Origin: Pogonophryne albipinna
Taxonomy: Eukaryota > Chordata > Actinopteri > Perciformes > Artedidraconidae
Length of the DNA: 64,000 bases
NCBI GenBank assembly: GCA_028583405.1
Contig: CM053261.1
Coordinates: forward strand, 13,324,459-13,388,458
Reading direction: 5' to 3'
Shown here: positions 41,431 through 54,663 of the stretch, in pieces
How positions within the stretch are numbered: position 1 is the stretch's first letter
Layout of the letters: each line of letters opens with the position of its first letter
Notes under the pieces: generated by a model
Database searches by the model: none
Told to the model about the DNA's origin: nothing
What the model saw: the letters and a program-made list of their open reading frames with translations, nothing else
Program-made: the position numbers and the translations under genes

Positions 41431-43601
41431 AGAGTATAATTGATTTAAAATGTGTTTTTTTAAATCCAGGAAATCCATTCCACTGCATCATTAATAACCT
41501 ATTTCACCATGAATTGCTTCACCCTCTAAATCAATTTTTATTGTATTTAATACGACACAAATGCTTATAATCTCAACTGAAATGCATCACTCAACAGCAC
41601 AGACATTAAATGCAAATACTGCACTCGGATTAAAATAAAATAAAATACCAAACTCTTTTTTTCTGAGGCTGCGGCATTAAACCGAACAAGTGCTGAGAAC
41701 TCAACTCCACTGCATTAACTGAGGCTGCGGAGATCAGCTGACTGCATGTGGAGGGAGAGGGCTTGATTCGCTTTTCAAACAGCAAACACAAGAGCCCCTC
41801 ATATCCAAGAGCAAAATGTGTCAGATGGGCGAGGAGATGAAAGGGTCACACAGGAGAAACTGGCAGCCGGGAAATTCTTTTGGCTAAAACACCTCTGAAG
41901 GGGGTTTGATTGGACATTGTTCGGCTACACTGAGTGAACGCCAGGCCAAAAGATGGACAGGGAACTACTGTTATCCACAGACGGCTTGATGGCATATTTG
42001 GAGGATGATAATAGGCTGGACAGGGGCCCATGTGCTGTCCCCGTCTGATTCGAGCTCCAGGGAAGGCCAGGCCGCTGTGAGTCAAATCTCATTTAAATAA
42101 CTCACTGCACCATCACTAACTAAGCGTGCTCGCAGAGCCAAATAGGTCGAGATGACAAATCTGACTTCAAAAACAATGGGGGAAAGTCTGGTATGTAGCT
42201 GGCAGGAGACAGAAGGGTATGATTAGCATCTTGTCCCCATCAACTCTCAGTTTTGGGGCCAGCTGCAGCTAGGTTTTATATTTGGGGGACATCTAATGCT
42301 GAGTGAGTTTTTAGGTGACCAGCTCAAGGGCACAACAGACAAGTCATGATTCAAAAATAGTCCCACATCTATTTCAGATAGAATACACCATTCTAAAAAT
42401 GATGTAATTGAATCAGTGAGGGCAGTCATTTTGTAGTGATCAAACTTAAATCAGCTTTAGCAGGCAGTTTGTCTTTTTCAAACTGTGGGATTGAAAGAGT
42501 AATGCTTCCAGTGGATAATAAAACATGACATCAGCCCACTGATGTCAGAAGACATTAGTCACAAGTTTGTCACAACTCATGCCCTCCACTATCTGTTGAA
42601 TCAGTGATGCTCATGGATATTTCGTGTTGCTGTAGATTCTGAATGAAAATGCCACTGAAATGACCCATTTCCTAAAAGGATTCTTATTATTTAGGACTTG
42701 TTTCCTGCAGAGACCCTGCATCTGTCTGTTATGCAATAAATCATTTTAAGTCATAACCCAGCCAAGTGGGTCTGTTTGGAGAAAACACTGATGAAAAATG
42801 ACAGGCCAGAAAAAACAGAAAGAAGGATATTCATTCTCAAAGTTTCTATTCGAAGCCTCTTTTCCCTCCTCTGAGCCTCAAATAGTTAAATGCTGCATGG
42901 TCAAATGTGATGTCTCTCTGATACATCACGGCAATACACTTACCAGTGTGTGCAGCATTCCCCCCCCCCCCCCCCTTGAGGGATAACCTCCCCTTATAAT
43001 GCAATCAAACATGATCCCCCCCCTTTATAAGCTTGCCTATGCATTTGCACACATGCTTGGCGGTGCGCGTGCACACAAACACACACTTGATGAAGATGTT
43101 AGCATCATGTCCCCATGCGTACAAGGAGACTGCACCGAGCAGCAGGGAGAGGGAAGGAGGTAAAGCGATTGATGCCTCCTTCAGTCATCATGACAGAGGC
43201 AGAATGCAAAGTTGTGGAGGGCTACAGTTCTCTGAAGGAAGGAGAGGAAAAAACTGACAAGCAAAAAAAAGAGGGAGGGTACAGAACAAATAGAGCCATT
43301 CCACCACACACTTACCTCTTTTACTTCAGCGGGCATTGCCAAATCTTCTCTGCTTCCCCACAAATGATGAGCAAGATGCGTCCGCCAGTGAGACGTCTGT
43401 TTCTCTGTTGATTTTTTGCCTTGACTCTTCCTTTGAGCATATGAGGCAGTTCAAACATGAGCAGCCATCCTTTCCTCCCAGCTTTCACCAACACACGTCC
43501 TCTCTCTCCCTTTTTTCTCTCCCTCCCTCTGCCTCTGTTCTCTCTTTCTCTCACAAACGCACACTAGACGCACCATGCACAGATTTGCTCAACACAGACA
43601 T

Positions 43602-43602
<1 letters not shown>
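41431..43602. other. unannotated intronic/upstream sequence
   Basis: No exon, tRNA or bounded repeat recognised. Contains a short poly(C) run near 42960-42975. Confidence 0.4.

Positions 43603-43657
<55 letters not shown>
43603..43657. repeat. (CA)n microsatellite
   Basis: About 27 units; open frames across it are artefacts. Confidence 0.97.
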
Positions 43658-43659
<2 letters not shown>

Positions 43660-43853
43660 AGAAGCAATAAACGGCGGGCTCCCTCTCATTACTGCACTCC
43701 TCCTCTGATCTGTGCTGCAGTTAATGTGTGCGCTATTAGCAAGGTGCTGAATCAACTCTGTGATGCTGAGCCTGTGAATGGCTTAGGTAAGTGCAGAGCC
43801 CTGCAATCCCTGTGCGCTACCCATATTTTCTGGCAGCCTTGGTGCGCAGGCAG

Positions 43854-43855
<2 letters not shown>

Positions 43856-43942
<87 letters not shown>
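43856..43942. repeat. (CA)n microsatellite
   Basis: About 44 uninterrupted units. Confidence 0.97.
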
Positions 43943-43945
<3 letters not shown>

Positions 43946-44241
43946 CCGTTCCCTGTGGGCTCACAAGCAGATGCAGCTGGAGCAGCCCGCACTAGTTTGG
44001 TCCTGTGTCACCCATGTGCAGCATAATAAAGGGCGAGGGATGGGAAGGTGCATAGAGGCTGAATGCTACACCAGGAAGACACACACTCCACACTGAACCG
44101 GTGTTGTTCTGAAAACTGTAACAAACAAATCAAAACCTTTTCCCCCACCTGTTTTCCTGTTAGTTAATGCATCTCCATCTCAATGCGTTGTTATTTGATA
44201 GGCTTAGAAACCAAGCTAAAGATTCATGCAGAAAGGGATTC

Positions 44242-44312
44242 ATAGATAAGGCAAGGCAAGGCAAGTTTATTTATATAGCACTTTTCAACACAAGGCAATT
44301 CAAAGTGCTAAA
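44242..44312 (-). mobile_element. LINE 3' tail fragment
   Basis: AAGGCAAGGCAAGGCAAG followed by TTTATTTATATAGCACTTTTC is the reverse complement of the tail seen at 3120-3197, here with three TTGCC-type tail repeats. Only the last ~70 bp remain. Confidence 0.65.
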
Positions 44313-44319
44313 TGCTCCA

Positions 44320-46504
44320 TATGTTTTTTAGATGTCGTCACTAAAAAATCTGAATCATTTGTTGTGGTGGATTTTTTTGGGAGCTTCTTTCTCTTTTCTG
44401 ATGTAGTGGGTATAACATCATTTCTAAAAAAGGAGTCTGAGATTGGCTGAAATGGTCTGAAATAATCACGTTGATTTTCTGACATCCACTTGACTTGAAA
44501 AATACTGACTGATGATCAGCTATCATCTACGGAACAGTGCCATCTCTCATCTGTCTTTCATTTTGATTTAACAGCGACCCTCCATTAGTGACCCGGGGAG
44601 CATTTAGAGAAACTCATCGTCTGCATTTTTGTCATCCCTGTATGTCTAAACTTTGCTAATAGACAGTGGTTTGATATTTTTGAAGCAAACACCTTTGCAT
44701 TTTTGAGGTGCATTTCATAAAAACTCTTGGCTCAGTCATCCTTGCCTCATTTTTTTTGAATCCCTTGTTGGTAGTTAATAATATCTCCTTGTTATTTCAG
44801 AATATATACTCAACAGAACAGTAGCCACAGAAACGGTGAAGTGGAATTAAAAAAGAACCTTGATTATTTTTGACACATCAGAAAAGATGAGTGATTCTTT
44901 TGATCAGTTAAAAAGCTCCCTGGGGGAAAAGCTATCATTTGAGTCATCTCCTTTAATTGAAAAAAGAAAAGAGTGTAGATCTTGCATTGTGGAATTAAAT
45001 TATCATCTATGAAACAGCATGTTTTCACATTAGAAGGATTTACCGATATGCGAACAAGAATCCATTTGTTCCAGAAATGATTACTGTTCGCTGCTCTCCC
45101 ACCGCTCCATATCCACACTTGAAGGTCCATCAAATGGAAAATACCAACAGTAAGTGTTTTAATGGTTTTGGGTCACTGACAGACACCAGAGTGGCTTTTT
45201 ATCACTAGGTGGCTTAGTTTTTATACTGCTTGATATTCTAATGGAATTTTGTTGTACTTAATTACATTTATAAAACTGAATATCCAATACTAGATACAGG
45301 GCAGACATGAACAGAGATATTAGATGCAGACATAAAGATGTACAAAATGTACAAATTTACCCAATGCCTGAAAAGTCAGAGGATTAGCTTCTCACTTTAT
45401 CCAGAGGGGCTGGAAGTGTTCAAACTTGAATGAAAAGGTATTCAATAGTCTAATGTCAACCCAGCACTATAGGAATAGGAGGAAATTGGAATTGGAGGAT
45501 CAGCAAAGTGATAACAATTCATCTTCTGGGAACAATTAATGTATATAACAAAATTCATAGCAAGCACTTTTTAGCTTTTAAGATATTTCACGATAAAACT
45601 AATGATTCATCCTCTGGGGAACATGAATGAAGAAAACTAATCTGACTATCTCTCCAACAGTTCCTATGTATTTAAGCAAATAATTTAAAAGATATGAAAC
45701 CATTCCTCCACAAGGAATTTCATACTACAGTGTTTCAATGATTGTGATGTAAATTGCAAATAGCTAATTGTACAATATAGCCTCTCGGTTTTCCACCATT
45801 TCATCATATATGTGCTGTATGTAGTTTGAATTTGTTAAACCTTTAAATTCTCAAAAGTCACTGCAATAACTATGAAGCAAGCTCAATTATTCCCGTCTTC
45901 AATTTAAAACATTTACATTATGTGAACTTTCTCTGTGCATCATTTTGTCCATCTGAAAAAGCAAGAAGTGAAGTAAAACACTAAAAAACAACCCACACAG
46001 GTGAGTCAGTGTGAGATAGCAGGGACTGACACCTTAGCGTTAGAGCTGGAAATGTCACTGATGATGGATGAGACCTTTTCATACTTCAAATAAATTATAC
46101 TGGAGTTATTGACATTCCCTCAGGGTGTACAGTTTTGGAAATTACTTTGAGATTATTGCACTTAATGTGACAAAATGTCAGCTGTATGGATCTGTGAGCC
46201 AAAATTAATATTTCATTTATTATAAGCTTCTTCTCACTTTCAAGCCCACAAACTTTACCTGATATCACCTCACGTGCATGCACACAGACACAACTCTTAA
46301 AAAATATTTTTGCCTCAAGGACTTCTCTGCTATACCTCTCTTCAGGCTGAATTGAGAAATGTTTCATTGTTGGGACAGCATCAAGGACTGCTGTGACAGA
46401 GAGAGTCTGTAACCACCAGATTATCAAGCGTGTCTTGCCTCTAGGCTCTGTCATTTTCCCTAAATTGCTTTTAAATTCTAGGCATTTGCATGTGCATGCA
46501 GTAA
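44320..46504. other. unannotated AT-rich sequence
   Basis: No gene, RNA or well-bounded repeat recognised. Confidence 0.4.
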
Positions 46505-46539
46505 CCCCCCCCCCCCCCCCCCGCCCCCCCCCCCCCCCC
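46505..46539. repeat. poly(C) tract (G-rich on minus strand)
   Basis: About 35 bases of C broken by a single G; the minus strand could form a G-quadruplex. Confidence 0.95.
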
Positions 46540-46659
46540 ACGACACACCTGCATGGTCTCCCTACACTTTAATGTTAACCTACTTTGGAAGCCGTCTCCC
46601 TTAGGTCTGCCGCATGTATAATTACCATACACAGATGTCATTAAACTTCAACCGCTGTC

Positions 46660-48201
46660 CAGTGGCGGAGCTGGGGGGTGGCTGGGAGTGGCCACGGCCA
46701 CCCCCAGCTGAATCCTGGCCACCCCAAACACCCTCACCACGGGGTCCAAACAATTTTAGAACATTAAGAAAAAAATGTTTAGTAACCTTTCATCATTCAT
46801 CAAGAATTAACATTAATATAAAGTTATATTGATAATGTACTCACTAAACTTACAATTCATTTAACTTATTTTCTTCCAAAAGTTAATTATCCAAAGCCTC
46901 TGAACACCCCCTTCTATTTACATGTAATGGTTTGGTCCTGCCTCCAAACGCGGTGCAGCACCGCCAGCACTTTCTAGCAGAGAGTGAGAGCATGTTAGGA
47001 GCAGGGATGCTAGTACTTACTTGTGAACCATGTCTCAACGACTAACAAAGTCAGGCTTTCAAAAGAGAAAAGAAAGGAGAGAAAGACAAGAGAGAGGGAC
47101 TAAAGGGCCACAGTATGTCACCCAGTTTTTCAAAGAAAAGGTGGGTGTGGTCTATGAGTGGTGGAAATGTGTCTGTTAGCTACGCGTAGTCCATTGTAAA
47201 TAATAATTGTTATGTTTTTTTTGTACTAAGCTGACATTAAGTACTGTTAATATATATACAGGTTTTTAATTTCACTCCTCTTTTAGCTGACATTTAATAA
47301 ATGCAGGTACATTTTTAGCAGCTATTCATACTAAATCAGTTGTCCCTCCCCCTGGTGCCAGGACCAACAGATCCATCTCTAGACTCAGCAGCCCTGTCCC
47401 CCCATAAGTGTTATATGTTCACAGCTCAGTGTCAGTAAATACTGTGCAGTTAGTATTGGACTACAAGATATATGCAAGCCTGTACAGGTAGTTATTTAAA
47501 GCATAAATGAGTCGGTTGGGTTCTGGAGGTGTGGTTACAGCAATTGTGCTTAGTTGGCGTGGCCTGGGCCTGGTGGTGGGGCCCAATGTGATATATTTCC
47601 ATGGGGCCCAAAATCCCTGGCGTGTATGGCCAGAGGGCAGGACCTATAACACATTTACTACCCAATAGCATTGTGAGGCTGAACAAAAGGACCTTTTGAC
47701 TATGTAAATGTAGTCTTTTAAAAAAAAAAAACATTTACTGACTTTTTTAGGATAGTTAAAAGTAATGTTGTAAAATTACAACCGGGGGCCTTACAGGGTT
47801 AAGGGCTATTGTTTATTGTTATTTACTTGAAGATGTTTATTCTTAACCTATCATTTAATTTAAAAACTCTTATTTAAATGATGTGTGTGTGTCTCTGTAT
47901 TCCTGATGATACACTGAGAGAATGAGCTCATAGTGCTGCTGATCACCAGAAGCTAAACAGTCTGTATATTGCATTACATTTGTATAATGTAAGCTTCGTT
48001 GATACTTTGTAAATAGTTAGATATACTGAATATTATTTGATCTATTCCACCATTTAATCCCAAATAATGTAGAGGTGTGTTGTAGGTGCCTATAGTGAGA
48101 TGTAGCTTTATGTTCATATAGTAGTGATTTCAATGCCACCCCAAAATGATCACTGGTTCCATCCTGGCCACCCCACTGAAAATGTTCTGGCTCCGCCACT
48201 G
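46660..48201 (+). mobile_element. hAT element with exact 8-bp duplication
   Basis: Terminal repeats CAGTGGCGGAGC / GCTCCGCCACTG (one-base differences inward), flanked by CCGCTGTC at 46652-46659 and 48202-48209. Plus-strand sequence from about 47031 translates as MSQRLTKSGFQKRKERRERQ, like the N-terminus of hAT (ZMYM1-like) transposases; the remainder of the transposase is missing, so it is a deletion derivative of 1542 bp. Confidence 0.88.
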
Positions 48202-48240
48202 CCGCTGTCTTCATGTCAGCTACTCACTGCATCTGCCTTT

Positions 48241-48945
48241 GGCGCATTCACACCGCAGTACTTTTCCCACAAAGGTTCATGAGAACTTAGTTCATGAGAA
48301 CTCAGTTCATGAGAACTCTTTAGTTCTCATGAACTGAGTACAGAATACAGATCGCGTTCACACCGGAATAAGTCCCTGGGGGAGGATTAGGCAAATGAAG
48401 CCGCTGACGTCACTTCTTCTTCTTCTGCTTTGGGTTTACTGGCAGGCCGCAAACCACTTCACGGCGTATACTGCCGCCCAAAGTCCCCGGCCGGAAGTCC
48501 CCGGAGTTGGGGACTGGCTTCAGTAGAAGCTGCTGGGACTCCCAGCAGCTTCTACTGAAGCCTTCCGAGTAAATCGCCAGAACGCCGACACCTCCTCATC
48601 TCAACCGCTCCCATGTTTTATTTTGTGTTGCCATAAGTTAGTCTCTCTGCGTTTCTGCGCTGGGCTAATGCTAATAATGCTAATGCGAGGATAATAAAAT
48701 GGCTGCTTCACAACATTTTTTGGGAGTTTTACGGGGCGTGGTTTGCAATCCGCCCAGCCAATCAGAAATATAGCTCTTTTCTCACAAGAGAGCCGCACGA
48801 AAGTCCCTGCTTTTCGTGGGGGTAAAAAGGTTCTCATGAACTAATTTTAGTACCGACTCTTTTTGGTGTGAACGCGACAAAAGAGTTCTCATGAACTAAG
48901 TTCTCATGAACCTTTGTGGGAAAAGTACTGCGGTGTGAATGCGCC
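48241..48945. mobile_element. DNA transposon-like element with 63-bp perfect inverted repeats
   Basis: Left end GGCGCATTCACACCGCAG and the inward 63 bp are repeated in reverse at the right end. Copies of GTTCATGAGAACT add subterminal repeats. Flanks (CTTT / TATT) give no clear duplication, so superfamily is undetermined. A perfect hairpin lies at 48516-48562. Confidence 0.75.
48516..48562. repeat. perfect 22-bp hairpin with 3-base loop
   Basis: Arm 48516-48537, loop ACT, arm 48541-48562, no mismatches seen. Near the centre of the inverted-repeat element. Confidence 0.9.
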
Positions 48946-51245
48946 TATTATATGTAATTACGTTTATAATGGACAGCTTTCAGAGTCAAACATGTTTTAT
49001 ATTGCTGCTCATTCTTCTTCGATTTCAAGTCAAGGTTCAATTATTGTCATTCTACAACACAGTGAGGGAAAACATTCAAGTTATAGTCCCTTTATGATAC
49101 AATAGAATAGAAAAATGAATGTGTTATGCTTTAGTAAGCTGCCTGGGCATCTATTGTACTGTATCTATCGAATTTTTGAAACCTTTTGTCCCATTACAAT
49201 CTTATTTGTCAGTTAAATACATATAAATTTGCTGAATGGAATAACAGTCACATGTTTTTCAAGCTCACAAGTTTCTGTCCATCCTTTATTATGCTTTCTC
49301 AGTGACGTGTGCAGTGTTGTAGGTTATTTTCCAGATATTTCAGCCTTTCATTTAGCCATGTATGTGTTATTTGACTCAGGTAGTAATCAAGACTGCCAGG
49401 GACATCTTTAAACGTTTTTTTTTTTAAACTCCATGTTATATTAGCCTGGTCCTAAAGATGGAGATGAGTTGTGGAAAGGTGAACATTTAATATTCTATTT
49501 ACTTAAAAATACGTAACTGGCTGAAATCTAAACAACCACCAAGGTCTATTTGTGGTAAATGCCTAAAGGGGTTGAGCACTTCCAGGGATCAAGAATTTTA
49601 AAGATGACTATTCTCTGTCCAATTATAGCAGGGTATAAAAATATGATCAGTTCTGCAAATTCATGAGATGTTTTGCAAATCAATTCTGCATAATAGATAC
49701 ATTTCAAGATTTGATGTGTAAAAAATCAGCAAGTTGGGAAGCTAAACAGTAAACAGTTGAATACTGTGTATTTTCATTCATATTCGTGCAGCATCCTGGG
49801 TCTTATTACCCTCTCGCGTTCTCTACCTATATTTCATAGAGCTCTCCAGTGTTTACTCTCAGTTTACTAACTAATACAAATCTGCAAAAATGACCTGAAT
49901 CGCCAGCAACGACTACCGTCGTACTTTGTTGCCACCAAGGACATCGTGTGTTTGGATTCATATATTATAACTCCGATCACGTTTTACTTTTCTTTTCATG
50001 TTCTCCTACAGTCTACCTGGGCAACTACTGTAGCTTTGAACTATTTTCTACAATCTGTACATTGATTTATTCTCGGTTCCTATCGCCTGGCCTGATACCA
50101 CTCACACACACGTAGGAAATAATGTTCTCTATGTTAACAGCAAGAATAAATCCAATTGTCCTGAATGCATTGATGAATTAAAAAGAGGAGAAAGAGCCAC
50201 ACATTCCTCCAATCAGACACCTCAGCTTTATGTGTACATGCCGTTTTGTTAAAGTCGTCATAGCCACAATAACTGTATCGAAAATTGGCACAACCAACCA
50301 TGTGACAGAGATGAATCTAATTATTGCTGCCTATTATCTAAACACAGTCGACAAACACCCACACAGAAAAATGCATATTACATTTGCAGCATGTATGGAG
50401 CTGAATGAATTGAAATGAACAGATGCCCACACAGTCTTTGGTGCTCAGCGGGGAATTTAACATCCTTTTCCTGTGTACACTGCCACACAGACGCACAGTC
50501 AGTGCACATTTTTGTCCTAATTAAAACCCACACTGCCCACCTCTGCTCTGCTCAGACTGGCATGTTGAGCTGAGCCTAATTCAATTTAACGCTGAGACAA
50601 AACGTCTATCAAGAGTTTACAAAAAATAAGAAATTGGTGCCAGCAATGTGTTAAATCCTGCTTGTATTTCAGATGGCCCCCTTTACACACAGTGCATAAT
50701 AACACTGGAAATACCAGAAAAGGTCACCAAAATCGGCTTCAGATGGGAAAGGTCACATTTAATTTTCATATTCAAATATTCAAAGATGATCACATAAGCA
50801 ACACCAATTTGCAGAAGTATAACAGGAAATCAGTACATTATGCTACTTCTGGAAAGGATCCAGTCAGATTGAGAGTTTGTCTTCAGACTATAAATGACAA
50901 AGCAGTCCCCTCATGGTGAGTTTTAGGAACTACCACCAGGCAGGATCACACAAGCACAACTTCTCCTGAGGCAGCACTACAATACATCCCTTCCCTGTGA
51001 TTTTGATTAATAATGTAAATATTATAAAACAGCCCCCTCCCATCCAGAGGAGAAACCAACCAGGGCGCTATTAATCCAACTTCTCTTTGTCAAGTGTGAC
51101 TGTAGCAAGTGCTTAATCACAACCAGGGAGAGCCCGGGGAGGAAATGAAATGCATCAGTGGCACTGCAGCTGAAAATGACAATCAGCCAGTTCAGAGATG
51201 TCTCTGATGATCAGGCATATCAATGAGCTGAGAGAAAAGAGACTG
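48946..51245. other. unannotated sequence
   Basis: AT-rich; no gene, tRNA or well-bounded mobile element recognised. Confidence 0.4.
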
Positions 51246-51246
51246 A

Positions 51247-51292
<46 letters not shown>
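51246..51292. repeat. (GA)n microsatellite
   Basis: About 20 GA units followed by a short CA run. Confidence 0.95.
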
Positions 51293-51294
<2 letters not shown>

Positions 51295-51729
51295 CACACA
51301 CACACAATCACTGCTACAGAGAGTCAGTGGCACAAATGTAGGTCAGTATGCAGCGTAGCTAGAATTATCATAAACAATTTAGGAGACTTGAAAATGTATC
51401 AGAGTAAATGACCCCAAGTTTAGGAGTCTGTGTTCCTCAGATGAACTCTCACACTGTTTACTCTTTTTGTATTGCTCTGTTTTTCAAAACATCATGCATA
51501 GAGAAAGAAAAAAATATAGTAGGTTTCACATTTATGTCAAGTCCTCTTGAGTCAGAGCAGTGGCCCACCCAGTTTACTCATTGGCCCACCCTGAGAAAGC
51601 TTCGGTGTAATTTAAAAAAAAAAAAATTATTTAATCATTATTAGAAAAAAAATGTATTCACCCATTGAGAATATCCAAGAATTCAAAGTGAAATTCAAGT
51701 GAACAAATATCGAGTTTAATTAATGTTGT

Positions 51730-54663
51730 ATGTATCGCTGGTGTTTTATTTCATTTGGTTGTTTAGCCCCTCATGCTATAATCATGTGTATTTTCTCCAT
51801 TCCTGTTCATGTGTCCTCTCGCAATTATCACTGGCCCCGTGTATCTCGTAATCGATATAACCGGCCTGCTCTCGTCTATCCCACATGCTCCACTGACATC
51901 CAACATCTAGTTTCAGGCGGCCTGGGGAACTGCCAGTCAGCTGTTCCTAAGGCTGACTTCATCTCTGGCTACGCTTCCCTGCAGTCTCTGGATTTCATTG
52001 CTCTCACTGAGACGTGGATTACTCCATCCAACACATCCACCCCAGCAGCTCTCTCCACAGTATATTCCTTCTCCCATACACCCAGACCCACTGGCAGAGG
52101 AGGTGGCACTGGTCTCCTGCTCTCTCCCAAATGGAGCTTTTCCCTCTTCAAGCTACCTAACTTCACTCCTTCCACCTTTGAATTCCATGCCGTCACAGTA
52201 ACCCATCCTATACAATTAACCATTGTTGTTCTCTACCGTCCACCAGGCGCCTTGGGGGACTTCTTGGAGGAATTAGATAATCTCCTCTCACACATCCCTG
52301 AAACTGGCCCTCCCGCTGTACTTCTCGGAGACTTCAACCTCCAGACAGGGAAGATAGACGAACTAACATCTCTGTTAACCGCCTTTGCTTTCTCACTGTC
52401 TCCATCCCCACCAACTCATAAAGCTGGCAATGTCCTTGATCTCATATTCTCAAGGAACTGCATTACTTCTAACCTCTCTGTAAACCCGCTCCACACATCC
52501 GATCACTTCTTCATTTCATTCTCTCTACCCCTTTCCAAACATAATGAACTAATCTCTTCTCATCCTGCACCTGTCCGCCGTAACCTTCGTTCCCTCTCCC
52601 CCTCTACCTCATCGGTGCTCTCAGCCCTCCCTTCCTCTGACTCGTTCCAACTCCTACTTCCAAACTCTGCTGCAGAAACTCTCCTCTCTACTCTCTCATC
52701 CTCTCTGGACTCTTTCTGTCCTCTCACATCTCGGCAGGCTCGTCAGTCCCCTCCTGCTCCCTGGCTAAATGACGCACTGCGTGCTAATAGAACCGTCCTT
52801 CGGGCAGCAGAGCGGAAACGGTGGAAATCCAAACACCGTGACGACCTCCTAACCTATCAGGCTCTCCTCTCCTCTTTCTCTGCTTCCATCTCTCAGGCAA
52901 AAAGCACTTTCTTTCAAGATAAGATCCAATCTTCCTATTCCAATCCCAAAAAACTATTTTCCATCTTCTCCTCCCTCCTGGACCCCCCCCCCAAAGCCCC
53001 TTCCCCCTCCTCCCTTCTGTCAAGCGACTTTGTTAACCACTTTGAAAAAAAGGTTGATGATATTCGCTCTTCTTTTTCTGACTCACCTTTACTCACCACT
53101 GGGTCACCAGACCCTCCTTTCACCCACACACTGACCTCCTTTTCCCCTAGCTCTCCAAGTGAGGTTCTTACCCTCATTACCTCTGCCCGCCCTACCACCT
53201 GTCCTCTGGACCCTATCCCTTCAAACCTCCTTCAGACTATCGCTCCTGATATTCTACCGTTTCTCACCCATTTCATCAACACTTCTCTAATTTCTGGTCA
53301 CTTTCCAAACAGTCTCAAGGAGGCAAGAGTAAACCCTCTCCTAAAGAAACCCACTCTCAACCCGTCTGATGTTATAAACTACAGGCCTGTCTCTCTCCTC
53401 CCGTTCCTGTCTAAAACACTTGAACGCGCTGTCTTTAAACAACTCTCCTGTTATCTCCATCAGAACAACCTTCTGGATCCGCACCAGTCTGGTTTCAAAG
53501 TAGGTCACTCCCCAGAAACTGCCCTCCTTGCTGTCACTGAGGAACTGCACACTGCTAAAGCAGCCTCCCTCTCCTCTGTCATCATCCTGTTGGACCTGTC
53601 TGCTGCATTCGACACGGTGAACCATCAGATCCTCCTTCGCACTCTCCAAGAACTTGGAGTTTCAGGCTCTGCACTTTCCCTCATCACCTCATACCTCAAA
53701 GACCGCACCTACAGGGTTACTTTGAGAGGGTCGGAGTCCGACCCTTGTCAATTAACTACAGGGGTCCCTCAGGGCTCTGTTCTTGGTCCCCTCCTCTTCT
53801 CCTTGTACACAAACTCGCTCGGATCTGTCATTAGCCCGCATGGTTTTTCATACCACTGCTACGCTGACGACACCCAATTAATTCTGTCCTTTCCCCGCTC
53901 AGAGACCCAGGTCGTCGCACGCATCTCTGCTTGTCTAGCTGACATCTCTCAGTGGATGTCTGCTCATCACCTCAAGCTCAACCTTGACAAGACTGAACTG
54001 CTTTTCCTTCCGGGAAAAGATTGTCCCACTCTTGATCTAACAATCAACATCGGCACCTCTGTTGTTTCCCCGACTCAGACTGCAAGGAATCTGGGTGTGA
54101 TCCTAGATAACAACCTGTCCTTCACTGCAAACATAGCTGCTACAACCCGCTGCTGCAGATACACGCTTTACAACATCAGGAGGATACGTCCCCAGCTGAC
54201 CCAGAAAGTGACGCAGGTTCTGGTCCAGGCTCTCGTCATCTCACGCCTAGACTACTGCAACTCCCTCCTGGCTGGTCTACCTGCATGTGCCATCCGACCT
54301 CTGCAGCTCATCCAGAATGCAGCGGCTCGTCTGGTCTTCAACCTTCCTAAATTCTCCCACACCACGCTGCTCCTCCGCTGCCTTCACTGGCTTCCGGTAA
54401 CTGCTAGAATCCACTTCAAGACAATGGTACTTGCGTACCATGCTGCGAATGGATCTGGCCCTTCCTACATCCAGGACATGGTCAAACCATACACCCCCGC
54501 TCTGCATCAACCAAACGGCTCGCTGCACCCTCGCTGCCAAGGGGACCCAAGTTCCCATCAGCAAAAACACGTGGGTTTGCTATCCTGGCTCCAAAATGGT
54601 GGAATGAGCTCCCCATTGACATCAGGACAGCAGATAGCTTACACACCTTCCGGCGCAGACTGA
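51730..54663 (+). CDS. LINE ORF2: endonuclease and reverse transcriptase
   Basis: 977 codons. Apurinic-endonuclease-type domain: LTETWI near residue 93, LLGDFNLQ near 200, HTSDHFFISF near 255. Reverse transcriptase domain: NYRPVSLLPFLSKTLER, DLSAAFDTVNH, TGVPQGSVLGPLL near 680, catalytic YADDTQL near 714. These belong to the L2/CR1 part of the non-LTR elements. The first ~60 residues look like run-in sequence, so the true start may be downstream or the 5' part is missing. After DMVKPYTPA a 13-nt deletion relative to the 9.9-kb copy (near 54500) shifts the frame, replacing the last ~70 residues and ending early. The RT core is intact but the C-terminus is not, so activity is doubtful. Confidence 0.9.
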   Translation: MYRWCFISFGCLAPHAIIMCIFSIPVHVSSRNYHWPRVSRNRYNRPALVYPTCSTDIQHLVSGGLGNCQSAVPKADFISGYASLQSLDFIALTETWITPSNTSTPAALSTVYSFSHTPRPTGRGGGTGLLLSPKWSFSLFKLPNFTPSTFEFHAVTVTHPIQLTIVVLYRPPGALGDFLEELDNLLSHIPETGPPAVLLGDFNLQTGKIDELTSLLTAFAFSLSPSPPTHKAGNVLDLIFSRNCITSNLSVNPLHTSDHFFISFSLPLSKHNELISSHPAPVRRNLRSLSPSTSSVLSALPSSDSFQLLLPNSAAETLLSTLSSSLDSFCPLTSRQARQSPPAPWLNDALRANRTVLRAAERKRWKSKHRDDLLTYQALLSSFSASISQAKSTFFQDKIQSSYSNPKKLFSIFSSLLDPPPKAPSPSSLLSSDFVNHFEKKVDDIRSSFSDSPLLTTGSPDPPFTHTLTSFSPSSPSEVLTLITSARPTTCPLDPIPSNLLQTIAPDILPFLTHFINTSLISGHFPNSLKEARVNPLLKKPTLNPSDVINYRPVSLLPFLSKTLERAVFKQLSCYLHQNNLLDPHQSGFKVGHSPETALLAVTEELHTAKAASLSSVIILLDLSAAFDTVNHQILLRTLQELGVSGSALSLITSYLKDRTYRVTLRGSESDPCQLTTGVPQGSVLGPLLFSLYTNSLGSVISPHGFSYHCYADDTQLILSFPRSETQVVARISACLADISQWMSAHHLKLNLDKTELLFLPGKDCPTLDLTINIGTSVVSPTQTARNLGVILDNNLSFTANIAATTRCCRYTLYNIRRIRPQLTQKVTQVLVQALVISRLDYCNSLLAGLPACAIRPLQLIQNAAARLVFNLPKFSHTTLLLRCLHWLPVTARIHFKTMVLAYHAANGSGPSYIQDMVKPYTPALHQPNGSLHPRCQGDPSSHQQKHVGLLSWLQNGGMSSPLTSGQQIAYTPSGAD

